64,000 bases of DNA from Cellulophaga sp. 20_2_10 (GCF_023476645.1 NZ_JAMCOJ010000004.1:402141-466140); one strand, 5' to 3'; positions 45,839 to 54,700 are shown, counted from the first letter of the stretch. Numbers and translations: made by a program. Notes: generated by a model not told the origin, from the letters alone.

Positions 45839-46861
45839 TTAGCTGCTTTCTTTAGATTCTTGACCGTATTGTTTTTTGTAAATGCGAACAACAATAAGAA
45901 AGAGACTCACTAATAAAGGGCCAAAGATTAATCCTATAAAACCAAATAGCGGAACACCAACCAAAACACCTACTAAGGTTATTATTGGGTGTACATTGTC
46001 TATTTTTTTTAAGATATACAATCTAAATACATTGTCTGTGGCTCCAATGGCAACAAGACCATAGATAAATATACCCCAAGCCTGAAAACTATCGCCGTTG
46101 GATAATGCCAATAAAAATACAGGCACTGTACCCAATGCACTACCTACAAACGGAATCATAGAACCTACGGTAACAATAGCAGCCCAAAAGAATGGGTCTG
46201 GTATTCCAAAAATTAAAAAACCTATTAACCCAACAATACCTTGCCCTATGGCAACCAAAGGAATTCCTAGCGCATTTGCTTTTACATTTGCACTGGTTTC
46301 CGTGCTGATTATTTTTAAATTTTCATCTCTAATTGGGATATAATCAAATAACGAATCTCTTAGTTTTTTTCTGTTTGTTAGCATAAAAAATAAAAGAAAG
46401 TACATAAGAGTTACCGAAATAACCATATTAAAGGTACCTCCTGCAAAGTTCTGAAGGTGGTCTGATAACCAAGATGTTATTGCGCTTGTGTTTATTTCTG
46501 ATGTTATGTCTATATTAAAATAAGATTCTACCTTCCCTAATTGCTCTTTACTGGCATTAATAACTTTTTGAGAGTTGTCTACGGCATACTGTATTTTACT
46601 TCCCATCATAAGGCCTAAGCCAACTAAAGGAATCATTATACATAAAAAAGATAAGATCATTAGAAAAATAGCGGCAAGGTTAGGATACCATCCTTTTTCT
46701 ACGAGTTTCTTCATAGATTTTCTTAGTATAACATAAATGGTAATTGCTCCTAAAACACCACTAAAATAGGGTAGCATTTCTTCAAAAATGAGCGTACCCA
46801 TTAAAATTATGAGTAGCAATACAAAAATCTGTCTTATAATATTTGGACTAATATGCTTCAT
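45839..46861 (-). CDS. AI-2E family transporter (membrane protein)
   Basis: A 340-residue membrane protein with about eight hydrophobic segments. It contains the AI-2E signature region VAIGQGIVGLIGFLIFGIPDPFFWAAIVTVGSMIPFVGSALG and the end HPIITLVGVLVGVPLFGFIGLIFGPLLVSLF. The family includes putative exporters of autoinducer-2 but many other members; in flavobacteria the substrate is unknown. It belongs to the stress-type cluster, with a 193-bp gap downstream. Confidence 0.88.
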   Translation of the reverse strand: MKHISPNIIRQIFVLLLIILMGTLIFEEMLPYFSGVLGAITIYVILRKSMKKLVEKGWYPNLAAIFLMILSFLCIMIPLVGLGLMMGSKIQYAVDNSQKVINASKEQLGKVESYFNIDITSEINTSAITSWLSDHLQNFAGGTFNMVISVTLMYFLLFFMLTNRKKLRDSLFDYIPIRDENLKIISTETSANVKANALGIPLVAIGQGIVGLIGFLIFGIPDPFFWAAIVTVGSMIPFVGSALGTVPVFLLALSNGDSFQAWGIFIYGLVAIGATDNVFRLYILKKIDNVHPIITLVGVLVGVPLFGFIGLIFGPLLVSLFLIVVRIYKKQYGQESKESS

Positions 46862-46969
46862 TGTTGTGAATTAAAAAGGTGAATGATTATTGCTGCAAAA
46901 ATGAAAACTTACTGCGCTATGTTTTAGTTGTATCAAACAAAAGATTAACTCTTATAAGATAAATTTTGT

Positions 46970-47872
46970 TTATTTTTTTATTGCAATACCTTTTGGCTCT
47001 ATACCAGAACCATAGCGCTTAGCATATACATAGGTGAACTCCGCTCCAAAGAAAAGAATAAGCGAAGAGTAAGATACCCACAAGAGAATTAGAACGATAC
47101 TCCCAGCTGCACCATACGTAGAGCCAGGGTCTGCTTGACCAAAATAAATTCCCAATAGTAATTTACCTATTACAAAAAGTATAGCTGTTAATATGGCACC
47201 AATCCATACTGTTTTCCATTTAATTTTGGCATCTGGCAAGTATTTAAACATTAGTGCAAACAACACAGAAATAATACCTACAGATAAAACAAAATCTAAT
47301 ATATAGGCTACATATAATAATATATCTGGCAATACGTCGCGTATATAACTATTTAAAGCACTAATGGCCGCTGTTACAATAAAACTAACTAATAGTAGAA
47401 AGCCTATGACCAAAATAAAAGCAAAACTCACAGCACGATCGGTTATTATTTTCCAAATACTAGCTTTAGGGTTAGGTTTAATTTTCCAAATTTCATTTAA
47501 TGATATTTTAAGTTGATAAAAAACCCCTGTAGCACCAAATAGCAGCGTACCAATACCAATTATTGTAGAGAGAAGGTTTTTTTCCGAGTCTTGTGTTTCC
47601 CTAATGATTTGTTCTATTGCAATTGCAGCATCTTTGCCTAAAGCAGAAGTAAACTCATCTGTTAATTGCCCTTGAACAATTTCAATTCCCCAAATAGACC
47701 CCACAACATTAATTATGATTACTAGTAAAGCGGGTAGTGCTAACACTGTATAATAGGCCACAATAGCACTTAGTCTAAAAGGATCATCTGCCATCCAAGA
47801 TTTATACGTTTTGTTGAGTAGTGATGGTAGCTCTTTAAGTTTAAATTTATGAGAATTATTTAACTGTTTCAT
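46970..47872 (-). CDS. yihY: YihY/BrkB family inner-membrane protein
   Basis: A 300-residue protein with six membrane helices: DDPFRLSAIVAYYTVLALPALLVIIINVVGS at the start, TGVFYQLKISLNEIWKIKPNPKA in the middle and FGAEFTYVYAKRYGSGIEPK at the end. All are hallmarks of the YihY/virulence factor BrkB family, sometimes miscalled ribonuclease BN. Function unknown. It is the last gene of the core chromosome before the tRNA fragment that marks an integrated element. Confidence 0.9.
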   Translation of the reverse strand: MKQLNNSHKFKLKELPSLLNKTYKSWMADDPFRLSAIVAYYTVLALPALLVIIINVVGSIWGIEIVQGQLTDEFTSALGKDAAIAIEQIIRETQDSEKNLLSTIIGIGTLLFGATGVFYQLKISLNEIWKIKPNPKASIWKIITDRAVSFAFILVIGFLLLVSFIVTAAISALNSYIRDVLPDILLYVAYILDFVLSVGIISVLFALMFKYLPDAKIKWKTVWIGAILTAILFVIGKLLLGIYFGQADPGSTYGAAGSIVLILLWVSYSSLILFFGAEFTYVYAKRYGSGIEPKGIAIKK

Positions 47873-48220
47873 TTTTATGGTGCTTTACGCAGTCTAAAAT
47901 CTTACTTTTTTTCTGTAGCCTTTAATTCAAATGAATCTATTATTAACCCAATTCCTTTTCTATAGTAATGGTAAAACGAATTAAATCTATTACGAGTTAA
48001 AGAAAATAAACTTATTTAGGTTTAAATATTTTCTAATTAAGTCTATTATTTTTAAGTTGATAATATACATCTGTAAAAAAAAGAGTGGGAGCGGAGAATA
48101 GGAATTACTTGCCTTTTTATAGTGAAAAATTGGTATAATTGAAAAAGCAACTAAGTTGTTATAGCGTAAAAAAGCAGCTGTTTTTAGTGTAAAGGCTCTT
48201 AAATGAAGGAAAAAGGCATA
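47873..48220. other. Gene-free stretch between yihY and the tRNA terminator
   Basis: About 350 bp with no credible reading frame. Nothing recognisable was seen apart from AT-rich sequence. It lies on the host side of the proposed integration junction, which starts with the terminator at 48221-48254. Confidence 0.6.
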
Positions 48221-48254
48221 AAAAAAGCGATTTAGTAGAACTAAATCGCTTTTC
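48221..48254 (-). terminator. Terminator of the disrupted tRNA gene
   Basis: AAAAGCGATTTAG and CTAAATCGCTTTT form a 13-bp stem around TAGAA; read on the minus strand it is followed by a T run. It begins 5 bp after the 3' end of the tRNA fragment, in the right orientation to terminate the original minus-strand tRNA transcript. Confidence 0.85.
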
Positions 48255-48259
48255 TGTTG

Positions 48260-48300
48260 TAGCGAGAACGAGAGTTGAACTCGTGACCTCCGGGTTATGA
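48260..48300 (-). tRNA. 3' fragment of a CAU-anticodon tRNA (Met/Ile2), probable att site
   Basis: Read on the minus strand, bases 48300-48260 give T33, anticodon CAT, AA, the 3' arm of the anticodon stem CCCGG, variable loop AGGTC, a T arm (ACGAG-TTCAACT-CTCGT) with five perfect pairs, the 3' acceptor strand TCTCGCT and discriminator A. The identity to a tRNA starts exactly in the anticodon loop; the D arm and the 5' acceptor strand are absent upstream. It is therefore not a functional gene here, but the footprint left by site-specific integration. Confidence 0.85.
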
Positions 48301-48406
48301 ATTTTAAAAAAAGGATGTCAAAATAAACTAAATACCTTGATAGTTAATTAGTTATATGTGTTTTAATTTTGCTTGATATTGAATAATTACATATAATATC
48401 ATTAAA

Positions 48407-48428
48407 TGTTGTACCTATGTTGTACCTA
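48407..48428 (+). repeat. Tandem 11-bp direct repeat upstream of the integrase
   Basis: TGTTGTACCTA occurs twice back to back (48407-48417 and 48418-48428), 35 bp before the integrase start. Its position next to att and int suggests arm-type binding sites for the recombinase. The repeat is directly visible; its role is inferred. Confidence 0.6.
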
Positions 48429-48462
48429 GATTTTGTATCTTTAGCTTAATAAATTTATTAAG

Positions 48463-49666
48463 GTGTCTTCAATTAAAGCAGTTTTAAGAAAAAAAGCAAA
48501 TTCTCAAAAATTATATCCTATTGCGCTTAGGATTATAAAGGATAGAAAAGCTACTTTTATTTATATCGGTCAATATATAAAACAAATTGACTGGGATAAT
48601 AAAAATTGTGCTGTTAAAAAATCACACCCAGATTTTTTGTATATCAATCAACTTATTTTGAATAAAAAGTCTGAGGTCAATAAAAAGTTAATTGATGCTG
48701 AGATGGAAATTAACTATCAGTCGGTAACAGCAATAAAAAGTAAAGTTTTAAATAAAAAAAACGAAGACTTTTTTCTAATATCAAACTATTATTTGAATCA
48801 ATTAAAAAAACGAAAACAATTCCATCAGGTAGATATAGAAAAACAGCGCCTTCAAGTTTTTAAAAATTTCATTAAAAAAGATACATTTAGCTTAGGAGAT
48901 TTTGATTTGCGGCTGATGAAGGGATTTGAGAATCATTTGTCTACTAAAAGGAAATTGGCTAAAAGAACGATTGCAAATTATATGATTACAATCCGTACAA
49001 TTCTGAATATAGCTATTTCTGATTTTTCGATTAAAAATGTAAGTTATCCATTTGGTAGAGGGAAGTATCAAATAAGGTTTCCGGAATCAGTTAAGATAGG
49101 TTTAACTATTGAAGAAATTAAAATTTTAGAAAATATAAAAGATCTTACTATGGCACAACAATATGCCTTAAATGCTTGGTTACTTAGTTTTTATTTTGCC
49201 GGAATTAGGGTTAGTGATGTTTTATTTTTGAAATGGAAAGATTTCTTAGATAATAGATTGCATTATAGAATGGGGAAAAATAAAAAACTTGTTTCTTTAA
49301 AAATACCAAATAAAAGTAAAGGGTATTCTTAGCCAGTTAGAGAAAAATGAGGAAACTGTATATCTTTTTAAAGAGTTGGAGGGTGTTGATTTAGATGATG
49401 ACAGGTATTTAAAAACGAGAATAAAGACTGCTACAAGAAATTTTAATAGACGCTTGAAAATGGTAGCAGATAAAGCCGGTATTGATAAAAAACTAACGAT
49501 GCATATTGCACGTCATAGTTTTGGTAATATTTCAGGTGATAAAATTACAATTCAAATGCTTCAAAAGCTATACAGACATTCTTCAATTACAACTACTATT
49601 TTGTATCAGTCTAACTTTATGCAACAAGATATTGATGAAGCTTTAGATAAAGTTGTAGAGTTTTAA
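48463..49666 (+). pseudogene. int: Tyrosine recombinase/integrase with a single-base frameshift
   Basis: The first part (GTG start at 48463, 289 codons, stop 49330-49332) contains the arm-binding and SAM-like N-terminal domains and the catalytic Arg in FYFAGIRVSDVLFLKWKD. At about 49321-49325 the frame shifts by +1; the second frame continues ILSQLEKNEETVYLFKEL without a gap. It holds the other catalytic residues: HIARHSFGNI (HxxR), LYRHSS (His) and the nucleophile Tyr in TTTILYQ. Neither piece alone can be a recombinase. Real mutation, recoding or a sequence error are all possible. Confidence 0.85.
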
Positions 49667-49918
49667 GTAAAAAGAATAGATAATTTGAATATTAAATGAT
49701 GGCTTTTTTACTTTTAAAATTTCGTTTGTTCTTTATCAAGAGTACTTGTTAAAAGAGATATCATTTCAATTTCTAACCCCATTTTTTAAAAAGCTTTTTC
49801 TAGATTATCTATTTTTATATTTCTGTTTTAATAAAATTAATATATTTTTATTCAGAAGGAGTTGAGTTTTCTGTTCAATTTATTATTGAAAATAATTAAT
49901 CTTATATGTAAGATTTTT

Positions 49919-50716
49919 TTAAACCAATTTATCAAAAAAAAGTAATGTTTTTTCTAAATGCTCTATCCAATAAGACCATTCGTGTCCGCCTTTAAATTCT
50001 TCAAAATTATGGGTGATATTTTCCTTTATAAGTTCTTTATGAAGTAATTTATTAGCTTCAAATAAAGAATCATTAACACCACAATCAAAACGAATAGGAG
50101 GTAAGCTTGTTTTATTTTTCTTTAAAATATCTATTAAATTTGACGTTTTACTTTCCTTTAGATATTCGTCTAAAGAATCATCTGTAAACAGTTGCATTTG
50201 TTCTAGTTTTGTAATAGAACTATGTCCAGAAATTGCTTTAAATTTTTCAGGAAATCTTCCGCCTAAAGATAAAGCACCATAACCGCCCATAGACAAACCA
50301 CCTATGCAAGTAGAAGTTGAGTTTTTTGCTTCAGGAATATTTTCTTTTATTGCAGTAATCACATCATTTACAATCCAATTATCAAATTGTTTTTGATGAT
50401 GAGAAAAATATGCAGAACCATCTCCCCAAAGTCCATCAGAAGGCATTGCAATAATCGCAGGTTTAATCGTGTTATTTTTAATTAGTTTTTCTGTAGTTAC
50501 ATGCGCACCACCTTTCATTGCCCAAATCCAAGCACTTCCATAAACACCATGTAATAAGATGTAAATAGGAAGGTTATCAAAATTATCAACTTCTGGAACA
50601 TATAGGCAAATGTCTCCTCTTCCTTTTAAATTAGGCGTTTTTACGGTTAAGAATCTTAATCCTTGAGATTCAAAGTTTAAATCTGAAAGTTCTACGGTTT
50701 TAAAGCTACTTTTCAT
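49919..50716 (-). CDS. Esterase of the S-formylglutathione hydrolase/esterase D type
   Basis: About 265 residues of alpha/beta hydrolase from the chosen start at 50716. PIYILLHGVYGSAWIW holds the oxyanion loop, GGLSMGGYGALSLGGRFPEKF the nucleophile Ser, RFDCGVNDSLFEAN the acid, and GGHEWSYWIEHLEKTLLFF the His. The Ser-Met-Gly-Gly-x-Gly-Ala and end-His pattern fits esterase D/S-formyl-thiol hydrolases. An upstream ATG (50728) overlaps the alcohol dehydrogenase gene. It is the last gene of the P450 operon, suggesting a role in handling the C1 unit released by demethylation. Confidence 0.8.
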   Translation of the reverse strand: MKSSFKTVELSDLNFESQGLRFLTVKTPNLKGRGDICLYVPEVDNFDNLPIYILLHGVYGSAWIWAMKGGAHVTTEKLIKNNTIKPAIIAMPSDGLWGDGSAYFSHHQKQFDNWIVNDVITAIKENIPEAKNSTSTCIGGLSMGGYGALSLGGRFPEKFKAISGHSSITKLEQMQLFTDDSLDEYLKESKTSNLIDILKKNKTSLPPIRFDCGVNDSLFEANKLLHKELIKENITHNFEEFKGGHEWSYWIEHLEKTLLFFDKLV

Positions 50717-50717
50717 A

Positions 50718-51830
50718 TTAAAATACAATTACACCTTTTGCATTTTTACCCGCTAACATATCATCAAAAGCCTGTTGTAATTCTTCTAAAGGATATGTTC
50801 TGGTAATCATTTCGTCTAATAATAAATCGCCTTTATCATATAAATTCACCAATTTCGGAAAATCTATTTGTGGTCTACATTTCCCGTATAATGGATTGAT
50901 GTAAATTTTATCCCATTCAAAAAGGTTCATGTCAATACTAATCGTTTCTTCAATTCCACTAACTTGAACAGCGGTTCCAGCATTTCTGATCATCGCTAAA
51001 GGAGCAGCGCCTAAAGCAGGAATAGCAGTACACTCAAAAGCAAAATCAGCACCTCTTCCTTCTGTTAATTTCTTTACTTCTTCTGATGCTTTCATCAATC
51101 CAATATCATTTTTATTTGCTAGAATAGTATGGGTTGCTCCAAATTGTTTTGCCATTTCTAAACGTTCAGCATTAATATCAATGGCAATTATTTTTGCTGC
51201 TCCAGATATTCTAGCACCTTGAATTACGTTTAATCCAACTCCACCAGCTCCTAAAACCACAGCAGAACTTCCTGCTTTTAGTTCAGCCGAATTTACAACA
51301 GAACCATAGCCAGTCATTACTCCACAACTTATAATACTTGCAGAGGGCATTGGCATTTTACTTTCTAATTTTACACAAGCAGATTCTTTTACTAAAGCAT
51401 ATTCTGCAATGGTACCAATATTGAAAGAACGTTCAATAGGTTGATTGTTCCATTTAGAACCTTCTAAATGTGCATGTCCTGGTGTATAACCATTTCCACC
51501 AGCAGTTACAGGTGAATTATTTTCACAAATATGTTGATTCCCTTCTTGACATTGAAAACATTTCATACAAGGTGTTGCCCAGTTTAAAATTACTTTGTCT
51601 CCAACTTTAAAATCAGTAACCTCTGTACCAATTTTTTCAATAATTCCTGCACCTTCATGACCTAAAATAATAGGTTTACCCCAATTTAAAGAATCATGGT
51701 CTGTATGACATAAACCAGCAGCTTTTATTTTTACAATAATTTCATCCCCTTTTGGGTCTGAGATTGTTATCGTGTCAATAATAAAAGAACCATCCCCTTT
51801 TGCAATTGCAGATTTAGATTGTATACTCAT
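50718..51830 (-). CDS. Zinc-dependent alcohol dehydrogenase (class III-like)
   Basis: A 370-residue medium-chain dehydrogenase. The catalytic zinc ligands lie in AGLCHTDH (Cys41) and GHEGAG (His58, Glu59). The structural zinc set is C88-x2-C91-x2-C94-x7-C102. The Rossmann fold is VVLGAGGVGLNVIQGA, followed by AIDINAERLEMA, where the Asp favours NAD+ over NADP+. It lies 11 bp after the ferredoxin reductase gene. Alcohol dehydrogenases are known companions of CYP236A-type P450 operons in marine flavobacteria. It could oxidise the formaldehyde adduct or a sugar alcohol; the substrate is not visible. Confidence 0.88.
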   Translation of the reverse strand: MSIQSKSAIAKGDGSFIIDTITISDPKGDEIIVKIKAAGLCHTDHDSLNWGKPIILGHEGAGIIEKIGTEVTDFKVGDKVILNWATPCMKCFQCQEGNQHICENNSPVTAGGNGYTPGHAHLEGSKWNNQPIERSFNIGTIAEYALVKESACVKLESKMPMPSASIISCGVMTGYGSVVNSAELKAGSSAVVLGAGGVGLNVIQGARISGAAKIIAIDINAERLEMAKQFGATHTILANKNDIGLMKASEEVKKLTEGRGADFAFECTAIPALGAAPLAMIRNAGTAVQVSGIEETISIDMNLFEWDKIYINPLYGKCRPQIDFPKLVNLYDKGDLLLDEMITRTYPLEELQQAFDDMLAGKNAKGVIVF

Positions 51831-51841
51831 AAATTTATTTT

Positions 51842-53086
51842 TTATAAAAATGTTGTTGGTTTCATTGGTATTGAAACATCAACCAACTTCGTTTTATTAA
51901 TTTTTTGTTTTCCTTTGATAAATCTTGTACCTAAAACAAAGGCTTTTCCATTGTTTATTGCATCTACAGCTAATAATGCATCATCTTTAAAATACCAAAC
52001 AGAAAAACTAGTGTTTTCCGTTTCTTCTTTTCTAACAATCACATCATTATACCCATTTGATAAACCAACCATTTGTAGTTTTACATCATATTGGTCTGAC
52101 CAAAACCAAGGAATGGTATCGTAAATAAGGTCTTTATCACAAATTGATGCCGCTGCAACTTTACTTTGATCTACCGCATTTTGAACAGATTCTAAACGTA
52201 GATATCTTTTGTAGTGTGGGTTGTAATGAAAAGTACAATCACCAATAGCATAAATATTCTCGTCATTTGTTTGTGAGAATTCATTGACTTTAATTCCTTG
52301 TTCAATTTCTAAACCAACAGTATCAGCAAGTTCAGTATTTACTCTAATACCAACACCGACAATGACAATGTCTGCTTCAAAAGAAGTTTCATCATCACAA
52401 AAAACAGTATTCAGACCGTTTTCAGTTTTTATAAAAGAGACATTGTTATTTGTAAGAATTTGAACATCATTTTGTTGATGTAATTCCATAAAATAATCTG
52501 ACATAACTGGAGCGGTAACTCTAGCTAAAATACGTTCTTCTCTCTCTAAAACTGTTACTGATGCACCTGTCTTTTTTAATGACGCTGCAGTTTCAAGACC
52601 AATATAACCTCCACCAATAATGATTACTCGCTTTTTTTCTGATGAATCAATAGCTTTTTTTATTTCTATTGCATCATTAGCTGTTCTCATAGGAAATAAA
52701 TTGGCGGCAGAATCTATTCCAGAAATTGGTGGAATAAATGGTCTTGCACCTGTTGCTATTACTAATTTATCATATTTTTGAGTTCCTTTATTTTCAATAG
52801 AAATTGTTCTGATATTTCTATTAATTGAAGAAACTTTTACCCCTAATTTTAAAGTGATGTTGTCTTTTTTATAGCTTTCAAGCGGTTTTAAAAGGTTGCT
52901 ATTTAAATCTCCATCGATGATGTAAGATTTTGATAATGGAGGTCTGTGATATGGAATATTTGGATCTGAATCAAATAATATAACTTCTCCTTGCCAACCT
53001 TCTTTTCTTAAATTGAAAGCAAAATTAACACCTGCATGACTTGCTCCAATAACTACACAAACTTGATTAGCTGTATCTAACATCAA
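51842..53086 (-). CDS. NAD(P)H:ferredoxin reductase of the P450 system
   Basis: A 414-residue flavoprotein of the putidaredoxin/rhodocoxin reductase type. The FAD site is VCVVIGASHAGVNFAFNLRKEGW and DPNIPYHRPPLSK, the NAD(P)H site VIIIGGGYIGLETAASLKKTG, and the second FAD motif ENIYAIGDC. It delivers electrons from NAD(P)H to the 2Fe-2S ferredoxin encoded directly upstream (3-bp gap), which then reduces the P450. Cytoplasmic. Confidence 0.92.
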   Translation of the reverse strand: MMLDTANQVCVVIGASHAGVNFAFNLRKEGWQGEVILFDSDPNIPYHRPPLSKSYIIDGDLNSNLLKPLESYKKDNITLKLGVKVSSINRNIRTISIENKGTQKYDKLVIATGARPFIPPISGIDSAANLFPMRTANDAIEIKKAIDSSEKKRVIIIGGGYIGLETAASLKKTGASVTVLEREERILARVTAPVMSDYFMELHQQNDVQILTNNNVSFIKTENGLNTVFCDDETSFEADIVIVGVGIRVNTELADTVGLEIEQGIKVNEFSQTNDENIYAIGDCTFHYNPHYKRYLRLESVQNAVDQSKVAAASICDKDLIYDTIPWFWSDQYDVKLQMVGLSNGYNDVIVRKEETENTSFSVWYFKDDALLAVDAINNGKAFVLGTRFIKGKQKINKTKLVDVSIPMKPTTFL

Positions 53087-53089
53087 AAT

Positions 53090-53398
53090 TTATTTTGCAA
53101 CTTTAAAAACAACTCCATCTAAATCTTCACTTACTTGAAGCTGACAAGAAAGACGACTGTATTCGTTTGTTAAATCATCAAATTCTAACATATCATTTTC
53201 TAGTTCTTCTGCTTGCCCTGTTTTTGCAACAAATTCTGATTCAACATGTACATGACATGTAGCGCAGGAGCAAACACCACCACAATCTCCATCTATTCCT
53301 TTTATGTTATTATTTACTGCTAATTCCATTACTGAACCAGAAGTACCTTCAACAGTTATTGATTCGTTGTCTGCTGTTATAAATGTTATTTTTGCCAT
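53090..53398 (-). CDS. 2Fe-2S ferredoxin (adrenodoxin type) of the P450 system
   Basis: A 102-residue ferredoxin with the cluster ligands C39-x5-C45-x2-C48 and C85 (CGGVCSCATC and LSCQL) and an extra non-ligand Cys43. The DGDCGGVCSC region and the acidic stretch TGQAEELENDMLEF match putidaredoxin-like partners. It is encoded 6 bp after the P450 gene and 3 bp before its reductase, giving a complete three-component monooxygenase. Confidence 0.93.
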   Translation of the reverse strand: MAKITFITADNESITVEGTSGSVMELAVNNNIKGIDGDCGGVCSCATCHVHVESEFVAKTGQAEELENDMLEFDDLTNEYSRLSCQLQVSEDLDGVVFKVAK

Positions 53399-53404
53399 TT
53401 TATA

Positions 53405-54562
53405 TTATTTTTTAAATTGTACGTTCAATGAATTGAAACCTACTTTTCTATTAAATTCTCCTAAATTTTCTATATTTTCTTTTGAATCTAGAATTGCTAT
53501 TGAAGTTACTTTTTGTGATAATTTTGCCAATAGTATTCTTAAAATTTGACGAGCATGTGTTGCTCCTAAACAGTTATGAGTTCCAAAACCAAAACTAACA
53601 TGTGGGTTTACTTTTCGGTCTAAAACGACTTCATTTGGGTTTTCAAAAACGTTTTCATCTCTATTAGCAGAAGCCCAATTTAAAGAAATTCTTGTATCTG
53701 CTTTTATAGCATGCTCACAAACGTGAGTATCTTTAGTTGCTACTCTTCCCATTTGAGTTAATGGAGAGAAATAACGAACCAATTCTTCAACGGCATTGTT
53801 AATCATTTCTGGTTTTTCTTTTAAAACCGCCAAAGCTTTTGGATTCCCTGCAAAGTAAGCTATAGAGTTTGTTACTGCATTAATCACAGTATCTCTACCA
53901 CCAGCAAAAGTTAAAATTAGTACTCCTTTTACTTCTTCTTTGGTCATCTTTTTTCCATCAACCTCAGAATTTAAAAGCACAGAATACAAACTCTCACTTG
54001 GGTTTTCAATAGCAAGATCAATTTGTTTGTCAATGTATTTATATAGAATATTGGCTTTATTTACATCTAAATCAGAATCATCACTTCTAAATACGTGTGT
54101 TCCCCATGAAATCCATAAATCGGCTTCAGAATACGGTATGTTTAATAGTAATGTTAAAGCTCTAGATTGTAATTTTAGAGCAAATTCTTCAACAATTTCT
54201 ACATTATTACTTTCTAAGGATTCTTCAACAATTTCTTCTATGATTGTTGCCAATTTAGCAGAGTAATCTTCATCTAAAGGTCTTTTAAACCACGGATTTA
54301 AGATATCTCTAAACGATTTATGCTCTGGGGGATCAATTTCAAAAGGTATTTGTCTGGTATCTCTAATTTTTACTTCTGATGGAATTACAATTCTTCCTAC
54401 TTCTTCTCCACCAGATTGAAAAGCTTGCCATTGATGCGCACATTTACGTACTTCTTTATGACGCAAAACCATCGTTACAGGATCATCTTGGTCATTCATT
54501 TTACCAACACCTTCTTTTTGTCTTGCATCTTTAAACGCATCTGGAAATTCGCTTGCTTTCAT
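53405..54562 (-). CDS. Cytochrome P450, CYP236A-like sugar O-demethylase
   Basis: A 385-residue bacterial P450. The oxygen-binding I-helix motif is AGGRDT (220-225), ExxR is Glu260-Leu-Val-Arg263 and the haem loop FGFGTHNCLG has the haem ligand Cys331. Dedicated ferredoxin and reductase genes follow. In Zobellia galactanivorans and Formosa agariphila, CYP236A P450s in this operon arrangement remove the methyl group of 6-O-methyl-D-galactose from porphyran, releasing formaldehyde. The match in arrangement and the neighbouring SusCD genes support the same role here; I did not align sequences. Confidence 0.8.
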   Translation of the reverse strand: MKASEFPDAFKDARQKEGVGKMNDQDDPVTMVLRHKEVRKCAHQWQAFQSGGEEVGRIVIPSEVKIRDTRQIPFEIDPPEHKSFRDILNPWFKRPLDEDYSAKLATIIEEIVEESLESNNVEIVEEFALKLQSRALTLLLNIPYSEADLWISWGTHVFRSDDSDLDVNKANILYKYIDKQIDLAIENPSESLYSVLLNSEVDGKKMTKEEVKGVLILTFAGGRDTVINAVTNSIAYFAGNPKALAVLKEKPEMINNAVEELVRYFSPLTQMGRVATKDTHVCEHAIKADTRISLNWASANRDENVFENPNEVVLDRKVNPHVSFGFGTHNCLGATHARQILRILLAKLSQKVTSIAILDSKENIENLGEFNRKVGFNSLNVQFKK

Positions 54563-54629
54563 ATTATTTAAATTGACATTTTAGAGTTGTCAAAGATTAT
54601 CTATTTATGAAATGAAAGATTCCCTTATT

Positions 54630-54677
54630 TATGCAATAAAGTACCTTATTATGTTGTGTGTTTTTGTTTATTGCATA
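54630..54677. promoter_or_regulatory. 11-bp inverted repeat in the P450/araC divergent promoter
   Basis: TATGCAATAAA (54630-54640) and TTTATTGCATA (54667-54677) are exact reverse complements, separated by 26 bp, between the start codons of the P450 and AraC genes. The right arm overlaps the araC -7 box. A plausible operator for the adjacent AraC-type regulator; the protein-DNA link is inferred. Confidence 0.55.
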
Positions 54678-54683
54678 TATTTG
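54654..54683 (+). promoter_or_regulatory. Bacteroidetes-type promoter of the araC gene
   Basis: The -7 box TATATTTG (54676-54683) matches TAnnTTTG exactly, and TTG at 54654-54656 lies 19 bp upstream, as expected for the -33 element. The start codon follows 17 bp later. Confidence 0.6.
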
Positions 54684-54700
54684 AGATGTAATAGAGACTT

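Noticed and set aside
48260..48300. A functional tRNA gene
   Set aside because: Only positions 33-73 of the tRNA are present; the D arm, 5' acceptor strand and half of the anticodon stem are missing.
49682..49918. A short minus-strand frame (about 22 codons) after the integrase
   Set aside because: Too short and without any recognisable feature; treated as non-coding island sequence.
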